NCBI RefSeq assembly: GCF_017426725.1 | Contig: NZ_JAERMS010000011.1 | Coordinates: 303 to 64,302 of the forward strand | Source: Prevotella illustrans | Lineage (GTDB): Bacteria > Bacteroidota > Bacteroidia > Bacteroidales > Bacteroidaceae | DNA: 64,000 nucleotides | Direction: 5' to 3' | Part shown: piece by piece, positions 8,537 through 18,257 of the stretch | How the letters are laid out: every line of letters begins with the position of its first letter | Numbering within the stretch: position 1 is the stretch's first letter | The notes under the pieces: generated by a model | What the model was told of the DNA's origin: nothing | What the model saw: the letters and a program-made list of their open reading frames with translations, nothing else | Databases searched by the model: none | Position numbers and translations under genes: made by a program

Positions 8537-10756
8537 ATGATTATAAAAAATAAGGACGCCCAACAGCGGTTTGATGAGATTCGTGAGGCTATCACGGCAC
8601 GGAATATACTGTCAGCCATTGATAAAATCCGCGGTTTCCAGAGTGTTTTCAGGTGTAGTTCTGACCTTTCGGTGGTGGATGATTTGGAAAGTGATTACCG
8701 GATGATGCTTACTTATTATCGGCAGGGGATAGCCGATCATAGTCGGGAGCGGATCTTCGAGAATGTTCAGAAGCGCCTTTTGACGGCTTATGCCAATTTG
8801 CGGGTGGATTATTTGCGTCGTAACAATATCGTGATGACAACCGCGTTGATCAGGATTGCCGGCCGAACGACCGATGTGGCGCAAGTGCGCAATCAACTGG
8901 AAGAATTTGTTTCCGATTTGGCCATGCTTTCCTTAGGTTCAGGTGATCAAGGCGAAGCGAAACGGGAAAGTCTGTTTGCGGCTCGTTTTGCCACAATTAA
9001 TCATGCCTTCAACTATATTCTTACGTCGCACATGTGGAATGAGAGTGAGAAGCAAGATTGGACGGCGCTTATCCTTACGCCGACCATAGACGTAAATGAC
9101 AGCCTGGTTTTGGTGAGCGCCGTTATGATGGCTTGCCTGATGCAATTTGATTTACGAAAATTGCAGACTTTGATGGATGTCTACGCCTTTGCTGCCGACG
9201 AACGCTTGCGACAGCGTTCTTTGGTGGGGTGGGTATTGTCTTTGTCGCATGACACGGATCTTTATCCGGAGCAATTACCCATGGTGCGTCGATTGTTGGA
9301 AGAAGAACACTGCCGTCAGGAACTTGGTGAGTTGGGTTTGCAGATATTCTATTGCATGGACGCGGACAAGGATAGCAAGGAAATTCAACGGGATATCATG
9401 CCGGGTTTGATAAGAAACAGCAATTTGAAATATTCTGATCGAGGCTTTGTCGAAAAAGATGATGAAGATAGTATAGAAGATATTCTGCATCCGGATTTGA
9501 AAGACAAGGCGATGGAAGAGTTGGAAAAAGGCTATCAGAAGATGATGGAGATGCAACGACGGGGAAGTGATATCTATTTTGGAGGCTTTGCCCAGATGAA
9601 GCGTTACGGTTTTTTCTATTCGCTTGTCAACTGGTTTATGCCTTATTATACGGATCATCCGGATCTGAAATCGGTAATTCATAAGTTGCCTAATACCCGG
9701 TTGCTTGATGTTTTCGTAAAAGAGAATCCTTTTTGTGATAGTGATAAATATAGTTTTACGCTGGCATTGTCGGGCGTCATTGATAAATTACCGAAGAATG
9801 TACTCGAAATGCTGGAGCGTGGTGAGTTGCAGCAGGGCATGTCATCTATGAATGTGCGTCAGGATGAGCCGCGCTATGTCCGTCAGACTTACTTGCAGGA
9901 TCTGTATCGGTTTTTCCGCCTGTTCATGCAGAAAGAAGAATTGCCGCGCGCGTTCTCTGCCGATCAACTGCGGGGCATCTCCGTCCAGACTGCTGATGTG
10001 GCTTTCTTCATGGATCATCCTGTTTTTTCAGACAAGGCGATGGATCAGCAGAAAAAGCGATATGTTCACTTTTTCTTGAAGCGGCACATGATGGCCGAAC
10101 TTGAACGGATTGTTGATAGCATGTCGGACCAGACAGCGAAAGACTATCTTATCGGTAAAGCAACGTTGCTTATGGGGACAAAAGAAGGTTGGGAAGAGGC
10201 CGAACAGTTGCTCCGACAGGTATTGCGACAGGACGAGAATGATGTTTCGACTTTGCGAATGTTGGGCAAACTGTGTCGTGAGAAAGGTGATGACAAGGTT
10301 GCGGTACTTGTTTATGAAAGGCTGATGGAGCTGTTTCCCGACAAAAGAGCTTATTTGTTCAACCTTTGTTTGTGTCTTGAGGATATGAAAGACGCTCGGG
10401 CACGTAAGTTTATCTTTGAGTTGATCTACAAATTTCCTGAGGATTTGAATGCTGTTCGGCTGTTAGCGTGGGATTTTCTGCAAGCAGGTGAGTTTCAAAA
10501 GGCTTTGACTGAATACGAAAAGGTGCAGGCTAAGGGTGAAATGGGGAGAGCCGATTTCGTGAATATGGGCTATTGTCATTGGTTTTTGGGTGAGATAGAG
10601 ATGGCTGTAGATAGTTTTCGGCATGCCGTAGTGTTCAGTAGCGTAGAAAAAGTGGCCCAAACTTTGGACACGGATGCTGCTTTGATTTCACAATTCGTCA
10701 CGAATGGCGTCGAGATATCCTTGATGAAAGACTTGATTCGTATGGCAGGAAATTAG
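8537..10756 (+). CDS. large TPR-containing cytoplasmic protein of unknown function
   Basis: A 739-residue protein with no signal peptide or membrane segment. It is helical throughout. The C-terminal 200 residues contain recognisable tetratricopeptide-like units (for example WEEAEQLLRQVLRQDENDVS, KVAVLVYERLMELFPDKRAY and FQKALTEYEKVQAKGEM). The N-terminal 500 residues match no family I recognise. It follows the lipoprotein gene after 10 nt, so the two form an operon. A hairpin terminator lies 55 nt downstream. Confidence 0.82.
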   Translation: MIIKNKDAQQRFDEIREAITARNILSAIDKIRGFQSVFRCSSDLSVVDDLESDYRMMLTYYRQGIADHSRERIFENVQKRLLTAYANLRVDYLRRNNIVMTTALIRIAGRTTDVAQVRNQLEEFVSDLAMLSLGSGDQGEAKRESLFAARFATINHAFNYILTSHMWNESEKQDWTALILTPTIDVNDSLVLVSAVMMACLMQFDLRKLQTLMDVYAFAADERLRQRSLVGWVLSLSHDTDLYPEQLPMVRRLLEEEHCRQELGELGLQIFYCMDADKDSKEIQRDIMPGLIRNSNLKYSDRGFVEKDDEDSIEDILHPDLKDKAMEELEKGYQKMMEMQRRGSDIYFGGFAQMKRYGFFYSLVNWFMPYYTDHPDLKSVIHKLPNTRLLDVFVKENPFCDSDKYSFTLALSGVIDKLPKNVLEMLERGELQQGMSSMNVRQDEPRYVRQTYLQDLYRFFRLFMQKEELPRAFSADQLRGISVQTADVAFFMDHPVFSDKAMDQQKKRYVHFFLKRHMMAELERIVDSMSDQTAKDYLIGKATLLMGTKEGWEEAEQLLRQVLRQDENDVSTLRMLGKLCREKGDDKVAVLVYERLMELFPDKRAYLFNLCLCLEDMKDARARKFIFELIYKFPEDLNAVRLLAWDFLQAGEFQKALTEYEKVQAKGEMGRADFVNMGYCHWFLGEIEMAVDSFRHAVVFSSVEKVAQTLDTDAALISQFVTNGVEISLMKDLIRMAGN

Positions 10757-10810
10757 TTCGTAGGACTTTGTTGCGGAATTACCTTATCTGTTTTTGTAAT
10801 TCGGGAATAT

Positions 10811-10866
10811 AAAAAATAGCTTTTGTAGTAGACTTTTTACCGTCTGTTCTGCAAAAGCTATTTTAT
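10811..10866. terminator. terminator between the TPR gene and rho
   Basis: Arms AAAATAGCTTTTG (10813-10825) and CAAAAGCTATTTT (10852-10864) surround a 26-nt loop and are flanked by A and T runs. It serves the convergent TPR gene and rho. Confidence 0.8.
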
Positions 10867-10889
10867 TTTATCAGTATGATTTTTCTGTA

Positions 10890-12914
10890 TTATCCATTCA
10901 TGGAAAGAAGAAATTCCTCATTGTCATGCGTCCTTTTCATACGGTCGTGAATGGAATTCATGGCCTCTATCGGATTCATGTCGGCAATGTACTTGCGCAG
11001 AATCCACATGCGGTCAAGCGTTGTCTTGTCTTGCAGCAAGTCATCGCGTCGCGTGCTTGAAGCCACAAGGTTGACAGCCGGGAAGATACGCTTGTTGCTA
11101 AGACTGCGATCAAGCTGCAATTCCATGTTACCGGTTCCCTTGAATTCCTCAAAGATGACTTCGTCCATCTTCGAACCGGTATCAATCAGGGCTGTCGCGA
11201 TGATAGTCAGTGAGCCTCCTCCTTCAATATTGCGTGCCGCTCCGAAGAAGCGCTTGGGCTTCTGAAGGGCATTTGCGTCAACACCACCGGTCAGAATCTT
11301 GCCACTGGCAGGACTTACTGTATTGTAGGCACGGGCCAAGCGAGTGATGGAGTCGAGGAAAATAACGACGTCGTGACCACATTCGACCATGCGTTTTGCT
11401 TTTTCCAATACGATTCCGGCAATCTTTACATGACGCTCTGCCGGTTCATCAAAGGTTGAGGCGATTACTTCCGCGTTTACCGTACGTGCCATATCGGTAA
11501 CCTCTTCTGGGCGTTCGTCAATGAGCAACATCATCAAATAGGCTTCCGGATGGTTGGCAGCGATGGCATTGGCTATGTCTTTCATCAAGATTGTCTTACC
11601 TGTTTTGGGTTGTGCGACAATTAAAGCGCGTTGGCCTTTGCCAATAGGTGAGAACAAATCTACCACACGTGTTGAAAGATTGGTAGTTTCTTTGTCTCCA
11701 CAAAGTGTGAACTTCTTGTCAGGAAAGAGTGGGGTAAGATGCTCAAAGGGAATGCGGTCTCTTACTTCGCTGGGATCACGGCCGTTGATTTTGTCAATCC
11801 CTGTCATGGGGAAGTATTTCTCTCCATCGCGTGGAGGGCGAACCTTGCACTGAATGACATCGCCCGTCTTGAGTCCGTATTTCTTGATTTGGTTTGTGGC
11901 AATATACACATCGTCTGGTGATGACAGATAGTTGTAATCGCTTGATCTAAGGAAACCATAACCATCTGGCATAACTTCTAAAACACCATTTGCCTGTATG
12001 ATATCCGAAAAATCGTATTTACCAGTAGCTACTATTTGCTGTTCGGGAATCTGGTAAGCCGGTGATGGAACAGGGGTGGTCGGGTTATCAAACATATCAT
12101 AATTAGGCACAGCCCCCTGATCTTCAATGGGTAAGTCTACCTTAATGATGAAGTCTGTACCGTCACAGGGATCTTCTTCCCAAAAGTCGGAATGGACTTG
12201 ACGCTCCGCTACATGATTTTCACCATTATTGCCGGCTGCCGGCTGACTTCCGGCAGACTCTTCGGAAGGTTCTGTACTGATCTCCTGAGCGCTGTTGTGC
12301 TTTGCTATTTTTGCTTGGAGCTTTGCAATGAGGTCTTCATTAGGTGCTTCTTCATTTGTGTTTGCTCCAAACTGTTCTTCCGGAACAAAAGAGTTTTCTG
12401 TTTCTGTTGGTTGTATTTCCGGTTCCGGAGTTTCTTCTGTAGTCGGCACAACCTCTTCTTTGACTTCCGCTTCTTTTTGCTCTTGCACTTTTGTCACGTC
12501 TTTTTTAGGCTTGCGACCTCTGGTTTTCGGCTTTTCTGTAGTTACTTCCTCAACTTTTGTTTCTGCAGAATCAGCGTCATTCTCTGTGCTTACGGTGTCT
12601 TCTGTTTCCTCTGTGTCTTGAAAAAGTTGTTGTGTTTGTTGGTTACCGGTTGGCTTTTTTTTCTTTACATCGAAATTTTCACCATCCTTTCCCTTTACAG
12701 AATAGACCCTATCTGTATCTTTTTTGACAATGCGTGTGCGTTTACGTTTGGCTCCTAATGGATTTTTGTTTCCTTCGTCAGTAGCTTGTTTGTCCAGTAT
12801 CGAATAGATAATGTCTTCCATAGAGCCTTTGTTATCATACGAAGCCCCCATGTCATTAGCAATATCTTCGAGTTCATTCATGCTCTTAGACAATAATTCG
12901 TCTTTGCTAAACAT
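10890..12914 (-). CDS. rho: transcription termination factor Rho, long form
   Basis: A 674-residue hexameric RNA helicase that ends transcription. The catalytic part is canonical: cold-shock-like RNA-binding domain ([20 protein letters not shown]), P-loop [10 protein letters not shown], Walker [17 protein letters not shown] and the secondary RNA-binding loop [13 protein letters not shown]. The N-terminal helical Rho domain ([20 protein letters not shown]) is separated from it by about 250 residues rich in Glu, Lys, Thr and Pro, of low complexity. E. coli Rho has 419 residues. Such inserts are usual in Bacteroidota and other phyla and have been linked to altered RNA binding and condensation. 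The leader carries a hairpin (12948-12970). Confidence 0.97.
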   Translation of the reverse strand: MFSKDELLSKSMNELEDIANDMGASYDNKGSMEDIIYSILDKQATDEGNKNPLGAKRKRTRIVKKDTDRVYSVKGKDGENFDVKKKKPTGNQQTQQLFQDTEETEDTVSTENDADSAETKVEEVTTEKPKTRGRKPKKDVTKVQEQKEAEVKEEVVPTTEETPEPEIQPTETENSFVPEEQFGANTNEEAPNEDLIAKLQAKIAKHNSAQEISTEPSEESAGSQPAAGNNGENHVAERQVHSDFWEEDPCDGTDFIIKVDLPIEDQGAVPNYDMFDNPTTPVPSPAYQIPEQQIVATGKYDFSDIIQANGVLEVMPDGYGFLRSSDYNYLSSPDDVYIATNQIKKYGLKTGDVIQCKVRPPRDGEKYFPMTGIDKINGRDPSEVRDRIPFEHLTPLFPDKKFTLCGDKETTNLSTRVVDLFSPIGKGQRALIVAQPKTGKTILMKDIANAIAANHPEAYLMMLLIDERPEEVTDMARTVNAEVIASTFDEPAERHVKIAGIVLEKAKRMVECGHDVVIFLDSITRLARAYNTVSPASGKILTGGVDANALQKPKRFFGAARNIEGGGSLTIIATALIDTGSKMDEVIFEEFKGTGNMELQLDRSLSNKRIFPAVNLVASSTRRDDLLQDKTTLDRMWILRKYIADMNPIEAMNSIHDRMKRTHDNEEFLLSMNG

Positions 12915-12947
12915 ATGAATTATTTAAAAATATTTGTTTTGAAAAAG

Positions 12948-12970
12948 TTCGTTTCAAGAAGAGAAACGAA
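12948..12970 (-). promoter_or_regulatory. hairpin in the rho leader
   Basis: TTCGTTTC and GAAACGAA form a perfect 8-bp stem with a 7-nt loop, between the rho -7 box and the ATG. No U-tract follows, so it is not a simple terminator. Autoregulation of rho through its leader is known in other bacteria; a role here is inference. Confidence 0.55.
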
Positions 12971-12993
12971 TAATGTATTAAACTTTGTGGGTG

Positions 12994-13001
12994 CAAAGGT
13001 A
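12994..13001 (-). promoter_or_regulatory. rho promoter -7 box (TACCTTTG)
   Basis: The minus strand reads TACCTTTG, matching TAnnTTTG, with TTGA 21 nt upstream as a weak -33. The leader is about 75 nt. Confidence 0.6.
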
Positions 13002-13092
13002 ATGTTTTTTCTTTACAAATGGTCAATAACAAGATAACAATTTGCCGACTTAACATTTATTAGGAATGGACTGTGAGTCCATGAAGAAAATG

Positions 13093-13130
13093 AAAAAGAG
13101 CATATTACAAATGTTTGCAATATGCTCTTA
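13093..13130 (-). terminator. rpsA terminator
   Basis: The arms AAGAGCATATT and AATATGCTCTT form a stable stem; on the minus strand the right arm runs into a U tract. It lies 27 nt past the rpsA stop codon. Confidence 0.85.
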
Positions 13131-13156
13131 GTTATGTGATTTAGGGTAATAAATGG

Positions 13157-14935
13157 TTATTCACCCTTTTCCATCTTGGCTTTCAGATCGGCAAGTACAT
13201 CGAGATCACCCAGTGAAGTGCCGGCTGTTACATTATTGATAACAGGAGCGTCGCCCTTCTTAGCTGTATGTTTGCGAGCCGGCTTGGTAGCTGCCGCTTC
13301 TTCCTTACCCTCTTCGAAAGTGCGAGAGTGAGACAGGATGATGCGCTTGGTGTCCTTTACGAACTCGATAACCTTGAAGTCGAGCTCTTCGCCCAGTTGC
13401 GCCTGCGTACCGTCTTCCTTGACAAGGTGCTTAGGAGTTGCGAAACCTTCACCACCTTCATTCAATGTGATGACGGCACCCTTGTCCATCATTTCGGTAA
13501 TCTTACCGGTATGTACAGAACCTGGAGTGTAGATGGTTTCGTAAGTATCCCAAGGATTGTCTTCAAGCTGCTTGTGACCAAGACTGAGACGACGGTTTTC
13601 CTTGTCGATCTCGAGAACGACAACATCGATGTCAGCACCTACAGTGGTGAACTCCGATGGATGTTTAACCTTCTTAGTCCAAGACAGGTCGCTGATGTGA
13701 ATCAAGCCGTCAACACCTTCTTCCAGTTCAACGAAAATACCGAAGTTGGTGAAGTTGCGAACCTTTGCGGTGTGCTTGCTGCCAACAGGATATTTATTCT
13801 CGATCGCTTCCCATGGATCTTCCTTGAGCTGCTTGATACCGAGGCTCATCTTACGCTCATCACGGTCGAGTGTAAGGATAACTGCCTCTACCTCATCACC
13901 TACGTGCATGAATTCCTGAGCTGAACGCAAGTGCTGACTCCATGACATTTCCGAAACGTGGATGAGGCCTTCTACGCCCGGAGCAATCTCAACGAATGCA
14001 CCGTAATCGGCGATAACGACAACCTTACCCTTTACATGGTCGCCAACCTTGAGCTCGGCGTCAAGTGCATCCCATGGGTGAGGAGTGAGCTGCTTCAAAC
14101 CGAGTGCAATGCGCTTCTTCTCTTCATCGAAGTCGAGGATAACGACATTGATCTTCTGGTCGAGGGCAACCACCTCGTGCGGATCGCTTACGCGGCCCCA
14201 AGAGAGATCTGTGATGTGGATGAGTCCGTCAACGCCTCCGAGGTCAACGAATACACCGTAAGAAGTGATATTCTTAACAGTTCCTTCGAGTACCTGGCCT
14301 TTTTCGAGCTTGGAAATAATTTCTTTCTTCTGTGCTTCCAACTCAGCTTCGATAAGAGCCTTGTGAGAAACAACTACATTGCGGAATTCCTGATTGATTT
14401 TAACAATCTTGAATTCCATGGTCTTGCCTACGAATACGTCGTAGTCACGTATAGGATGAACGTCGATCTGGCTACCTGGCAAGAATGCCTCGATACCAAA
14501 TACGTCAACAATCATACCGCCCTTCGTGCGGCACTTGATGTAACCTTGGATAACTTCCTCGTTGTCGAGAGCAGCGTTAACACGCTCCCAGCTCTTGCTC
14601 AGGCGAGCCTTCTTGTGAGAAAGGACCAATTGGCCTTTCTTGTCTTCCTGATTTTCTACGTAAACTTCAACCTTGTCGCCTACTTTCAGATCGGGATTGT
14701 AACGGAATTCAGAAGCGGGGATGATACCGTCGCTCTTATAACCGATGTTTACGATAACCTCTTTCTTGTCTACAGAGATTACGGTTCCCTCAACAACCTG
14801 ATGTTCAGAAACTTTGTTAAGGGTTTCGTCATAAGATTTTTTCAGGTCTTCTTTGCTGACGCCTGCACTCGCGCCATTTTCAAACTCTTCCCAATTGAAG
14901 TCATCCAATGGCTGTACGTTCTTTAAATTTGACAT
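13157..14935 (-). CDS. rpsA: 30S ribosomal protein S1
   Basis: A 592-residue RNA-binding protein of the small ribosomal subunit. Successive S1/OB repeats are visible through lines such as VEGTVISVDKKEVIVNIGYK, LEGTVKNITSYGVFVDLGGV, VKGKVVVIADYGAFVEIAPG and TAKVRNFTNFGIFVELEEGV, each followed by DGLIHISDLSW or similar; six copies fit. The C-terminal tail is Lys/Glu/Ala rich. Because this phylum rarely uses Shine-Dalgarno pairing, S1-mediated recruitment may matter more than usual, which is inference. The leader contains a 16-nt perfect palindrome (14995-15010). Confidence 0.97.
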   Translation of the reverse strand: MSNLKNVQPLDDFNWEEFENGASAGVSKEDLKKSYDETLNKVSEHQVVEGTVISVDKKEVIVNIGYKSDGIIPASEFRYNPDLKVGDKVEVYVENQEDKKGQLVLSHKKARLSKSWERVNAALDNEEVIQGYIKCRTKGGMIVDVFGIEAFLPGSQIDVHPIRDYDVFVGKTMEFKIVKINQEFRNVVVSHKALIEAELEAQKKEIISKLEKGQVLEGTVKNITSYGVFVDLGGVDGLIHITDLSWGRVSDPHEVVALDQKINVVILDFDEEKKRIALGLKQLTPHPWDALDAELKVGDHVKGKVVVIADYGAFVEIAPGVEGLIHVSEMSWSQHLRSAQEFMHVGDEVEAVILTLDRDERKMSLGIKQLKEDPWEAIENKYPVGSKHTAKVRNFTNFGIFVELEEGVDGLIHISDLSWTKKVKHPSEFTTVGADIDVVVLEIDKENRRLSLGHKQLEDNPWDTYETIYTPGSVHTGKITEMMDKGAVITLNEGGEGFATPKHLVKEDGTQAQLGEELDFKVIEFVKDTKRIILSHSRTFEEGKEEAAATKPARKHTAKKGDAPVINNVTAGTSLGDLDVLADLKAKMEKGE

Positions 14936-14994
14936 AAATAATTAGTAATTGTTTTTAAAATTAATAAAGTTAGACTTTATATTAATTAACATAT

Positions 14995-15010
14995 TGCCGG
15001 ATATCCGGCA
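14995..15010 (-). promoter_or_regulatory. 16-nt palindrome in the rpsA leader
   Basis: TGCCGGATATCCGGCA is a perfect palindrome about 12 nt downstream of the rpsA -7 box and 60 nt upstream of the ATG. It is the only GC-rich stretch in an AT-rich leader, so it should fold in RNA or bind a dimeric protein. Confidence 0.6.
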
Positions 15011-15021
15011 TAAATCGGGCG

Positions 15022-15029
15022 CAAATTTA
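15022..15029 (-). promoter_or_regulatory. rpsA promoter -7 box (TAAATTTG)
   Basis: The minus strand reads TTGG, 19 nt, TAAATTTG, close to the TTTG-n19-TAnnTTTG consensus. Transcription should start near 15015, giving an 80-nt leader. Confidence 0.7.
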
Positions 15030-15109
15030 CAAATAATTTTCATTATAACCAATGAGTTACGGTTGTCAATTATTTCGTTTAGTAATTATTAACGTGCTTA
15101 GATTGCATA

Positions 15110-16588
15110 CTATTCTTTACCAAGAAAATGTTCTTTCGCAAATTCCATATCCTGCACGATCTCTACCGTTCCCAGATAATTGCCATCATGATCACGCACT
15201 GCCATGTAGTTGACAAGCATAGAACGACCATTCTTCTCCATCCAAACAGGGAACCGGACGCGTTTTCCTGTGCGGAAATCGTCGATGATAGCCCTGACCA
15301 TAGTCTCTATTTTGGGCGGATGGCAGGTGAATACTTCACGACCGAGCGCCATCAGTGGGCGTTTGAACACCTTAGGCCCCTCACTGAAATAGCGGTTGAT
15401 ATTGCCAGCGTCTACGAATGTTATCTCCATCGGGAGTGTATTGAGCATGGCAGTGAGTTGTTCCAATGTCAGCGTACCACCGGGCATAACAACCTTGCCC
15501 TGCTCCTGCTGCATTTTACGGCTATGCGTATTTTCTGCTTGTTGCCATACCGTTCTCTCCACGCCGAGACACTCCGCGTAATCCTTTCCGTCGTGATAAA
15601 TCTGAATCCATTCGTTTTCCGTGAAGTTGGCTGCACACAGAGGGAAGAGGATATTGTTCTCTTTGTAAGTCATTTCGAGAGCACGAGTCAATACTTCCTT
15701 GGCCCGTCGGTTCCATTGCTCGTCATGTTTGACCTCTCTGCTCAGTCTGCCCAGCTCATCACGAATCTCATCATCCACTGTCCACATCACCTGCGAGGGA
15801 CCGGTAATGTCGTATTTCACCTTTAAATGCGGATAGAGCAAATCACCTTTCTTGGCATAGTGAATGGCGATGGCGCGTATTCTTCCAATGTCTTCACCGA
15901 TGTCCTCACCTGCCTGCTGGCGCTCAAGCGCTTGATTGGCCAATCGGACCAGCGCTTCATTTTCACGATAGAGCGTCTGAAGCGGATGACCCTCTGTATG
16001 CTCCAAAGAGTTTGCCCTGTCTATATCTTGGTTTCCGGCTATCTTTTCCTCGTGCGTATTGCCATGGAAGAGGGCCGAATGCACGTCGCACAGGCGTTGC
16101 ACCTCCCGTAGGGGCACGCCCTCCTTCATCAGTTCCTGTTCGGCTTGCATAATCTCGGCAGCCTCCACTTCGTTGAAGTTCGCTATAAAGTCGGCCCTTA
16201 CCTGCTCCAGGTCTTCGCCATTGGAGAGCCGCTGAAGATAAGATTTCAGCAATCCGATTCTGCCCTTGGCTTCAGCTTTGGCATGATCATAGCTGATTTT
16301 TCCTACCAAGGGCTTAGCTTTTTCCACCTTATTATATATAGTAGTCTTAGGCGTTGGGCCAACTCCGGATATTTCGAATCCATGCTCCTGTAGGCTTTTG
16401 ATGATATCGACCATACTGATACCTTTCATCTGTGCGCCTTTGGGGATGGTCATTATCTTACCGACCGAGCGAAGCATCACTTTCTTCTTTATTTCCGTGA
16501 AGCCCAATGCTGCCATGATGTCTACCAATTCAGGATATTCCCGGGTTAGTTCAAAAACCGTTTTGCTGAAATCTATTTTTTTTGCCAT
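15110..16588 (-). CDS. DUF1858/DUF438 protein with hemerythrin-like and PAS domains
   Basis: A 492-residue cytoplasmic protein, starting at the ATG at 16588 (a TTG nine nt upstream is also in frame). The N-terminal 65 residues are a DUF1858-like domain (FELTREYPELVDIMAALGF). The middle is a DUF438 plus hemerythrin-like helical bundle with His/Glu-rich helices (FHGNTHEEKIAGNQ, EHTEGHPLQTLYREN). The C-terminal 130 residues are PAS-like (VDAGNINRYFSEG, FRTGKRVRFPVWMEKNGRSM). The family is thought to sense oxygen, NO or redox state through a di-iron or heme centre; that is family knowledge. It ends a ndh-cupin-DUF438 operon, consistent with a redox role. Confidence 0.88.
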   Translation of the reverse strand: MAKKIDFSKTVFELTREYPELVDIMAALGFTEIKKKVMLRSVGKIMTIPKGAQMKGISMVDIIKSLQEHGFEISGVGPTPKTTIYNKVEKAKPLVGKISYDHAKAEAKGRIGLLKSYLQRLSNGEDLEQVRADFIANFNEVEAAEIMQAEQELMKEGVPLREVQRLCDVHSALFHGNTHEEKIAGNQDIDRANSLEHTEGHPLQTLYRENEALVRLANQALERQQAGEDIGEDIGRIRAIAIHYAKKGDLLYPHLKVKYDITGPSQVMWTVDDEIRDELGRLSREVKHDEQWNRRAKEVLTRALEMTYKENNILFPLCAANFTENEWIQIYHDGKDYAECLGVERTVWQQAENTHSRKMQQEQGKVVMPGGTLTLEQLTAMLNTLPMEITFVDAGNINRYFSEGPKVFKRPLMALGREVFTCHPPKIETMVRAIIDDFRTGKRVRFPVWMEKNGRSMLVNYMAVRDHDGNYLGTVEIVQDMEFAKEHFLGKE

Positions 16589-16610
16589 ATTGTTCAAAGT
16601 CTTTTATTTT

Positions 16611-16934
16611 TTATCCACGAATCATCGTTAACATCATCTTGAAGCGTTTTCCGGCGTGCAGCGCATGGACAGCTCCGCTCGGGATGACATAGCTTTCGCC
16701 GGCTTTCACTACGAAGTCTTTGTGGTCCACCATCAGTTCCGCTTCTCCGTCTGTCACCTGTATCAGAGCGTCGAACGGCGCCAGGTGTTCGGAGAGTCCC
16801 TGTCCCTTGTCAAAAGAGAAGAGCGTAATGCTGCCTGCTTTGCTGTGGACGATTTCCTTACTCACTACACCTCCTTCGGCATAGTCTATCAACTCACTTG
16901 CATTAAAAACTTTTCCTTTTTCAAATAGTGCCAT
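16611..16934 (-). CDS. small cupin-domain protein
   Basis: A 107-residue single-domain cupin. The beta-barrel motifs are seen as SEHLAPFDALIQVTDGEAEL and GESYVIPSGAVHALHA, with metal-ligand candidates in H-x(n)-E and the later His. It lies between ndh (34 nt upstream) and the DUF438 gene (22 nt downstream) and so is probably co-transcribed with redox-related genes. No substrate can be inferred. Confidence 0.88.
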   Translation of the reverse strand: MALFEKGKVFNASELIDYAEGGVVSKEIVHSKAGSITLFSFDKGQGLSEHLAPFDALIQVTDGEAELMVDHKDFVVKAGESYVIPSGAVHALHAGKRFKMMLTMIRG

Positions 16935-16968
16935 AATCTTGTTACTTTTTGGTTCTTTGTTGCGTTTG

Positions 16969-18257
16969 TTACTTTTCCTCCGTCGGTTTCCCGGCGGGCC
17001 TCAGGATAAGGCGCAGACTCTGTTTATAGTTCATATAGTTCCACATCCAATTCAGGAACACAATGGTCTTGTTCTTTACACCGAGGATAGACCTCAGATG
17101 TACGACGAGCCACAAAAGCCATGCGAAAAGTCCGCCGAATCTTAGCTTGCCGATTTCGGCCACAGCCTTCTTTCGGCCGATGGTGGCCATGGTGCCCAGA
17201 TTACGATAGATAAAAGGTTGTGGTGCCTGATCGTGGTCCATGCCTTTCAAGTTCTTGGCTACGATGTCTGCTTGTTGCATGGCCACTTGAGCCAGCTGCG
17301 GATGACCGTAGGGATATTTCGGATCGCCCTCTACCAGACTCTGGTCGCCGATGGCATATACATGTTCCATACCTTTTACGCGGCAGTAGCGGTCGGTCAG
17401 TATACGTCCACCCCGACCAATGCTCTCGGCAGGAATCCCCTTTATGCTGTTTGCCACAATGCCACTTACCCATATTACGGTTTTCGATGGAATGCGGGTT
17501 CCGTTCTTCAGCACCAACCGGCCGTCCACATAGTCCGTCACCATGCTGTTCTGTCTGATGTGAACCCCCATCTCTTTCAGGTCTTTTTCAGCTTCTGCCG
17601 ACAACTTAGGATCTATCGCGGCCAGCAACCGGTCGCCCGCGTTGATCAGATAGATGTGCATACGAGCCGAGAGATCAGGGTAGTCACGGTGAATTACGGT
17701 GCGTTTCATTTCGGCCAGTACGCCCGCTATCTCCACGCCCGATGGTCCTCCGCCCACGACGGCGATTGTCATCAGTGCCTCGCGTTCGGCCTCGTCGGGT
17801 TGGCATACGGCCTCTTCCAGTCGAGAAAATATCGTGTTGCGCAGTTGCATCGATTCCGAAACCGTCTTCATCGGATAAGTGTTCTGTTCCAGATTCTTAT
17901 TGCCGAAGAAATTGGTTGTGGCACCGGCTGCCAGCACAAGATCGTCGTAGTGCACGGTTCCGAATGTAGTTTGAATGGTCTTTTCCCGCGTGTTGATACT
18001 CTGGACCTCACCCATGCGGAAAAAAAGTTCTTGTCATTCTGAAACATTCTGCGGAAAGGGAAAGAGATATTGCTCGGTTCCAGTCCGGCCGAGGCAACCT
18101 GATAGATCAGCGGTGGAAATTGGTTGTAGTTGTTCTTGTCTACCAGCATAACCTGATAATCTGTCTTTTTCAGGCTCAAGGCCAGCTTTAGCCCTCCCAG
18201 GCCTCCACCTACGATAACGATTCTTCTCTGTTCGTTCCTTCTGATGTTAGCTCTCAT
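16969..18257 (-). pseudogene. ndh: type II NADH dehydrogenase, interrupted by a frameshift
   Basis: Two overlapping frames together encode one NDH-2-like flavoprotein that passes electrons from NADH to quinone without pumping protons. The first frame (from 18257) has the FAD-binding motif RIVIVGGGLGGLKLALSL and runs through FPFRRMFQNDKNFF. The second (ending at 16969) resumes at MGEVQSINTREKT, has the NAD-binding GGGPSGVEIAGVLAE and a C-terminal amphipathic tail. The break is at a run of seven A on the plus strand (18020-18026); eight would restore KNFFFRMGEV in a single frame. So this is a one-base loss in a homopolymer: a sequencing error, a phase-variable tract or a true inactivating mutation. 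It is the first gene of the operon with the cupin and DUF438 genes. Confidence 0.9.

Noticed and set aside
13958..14926. 322-codon plus-strand frame within rpsA
   Set aside because: A shadow of the repeated S1 domains; no independent promoter or motif.
18020..18026. Programmed ribosomal frameshift in ndh
   Set aside because: A T run alone can be slippery, but no stimulatory stem-loop or pseudoknot is evident after it and NDH-2 proteins are not known to need one; a missing base is simpler. Kept only as an indel finding.
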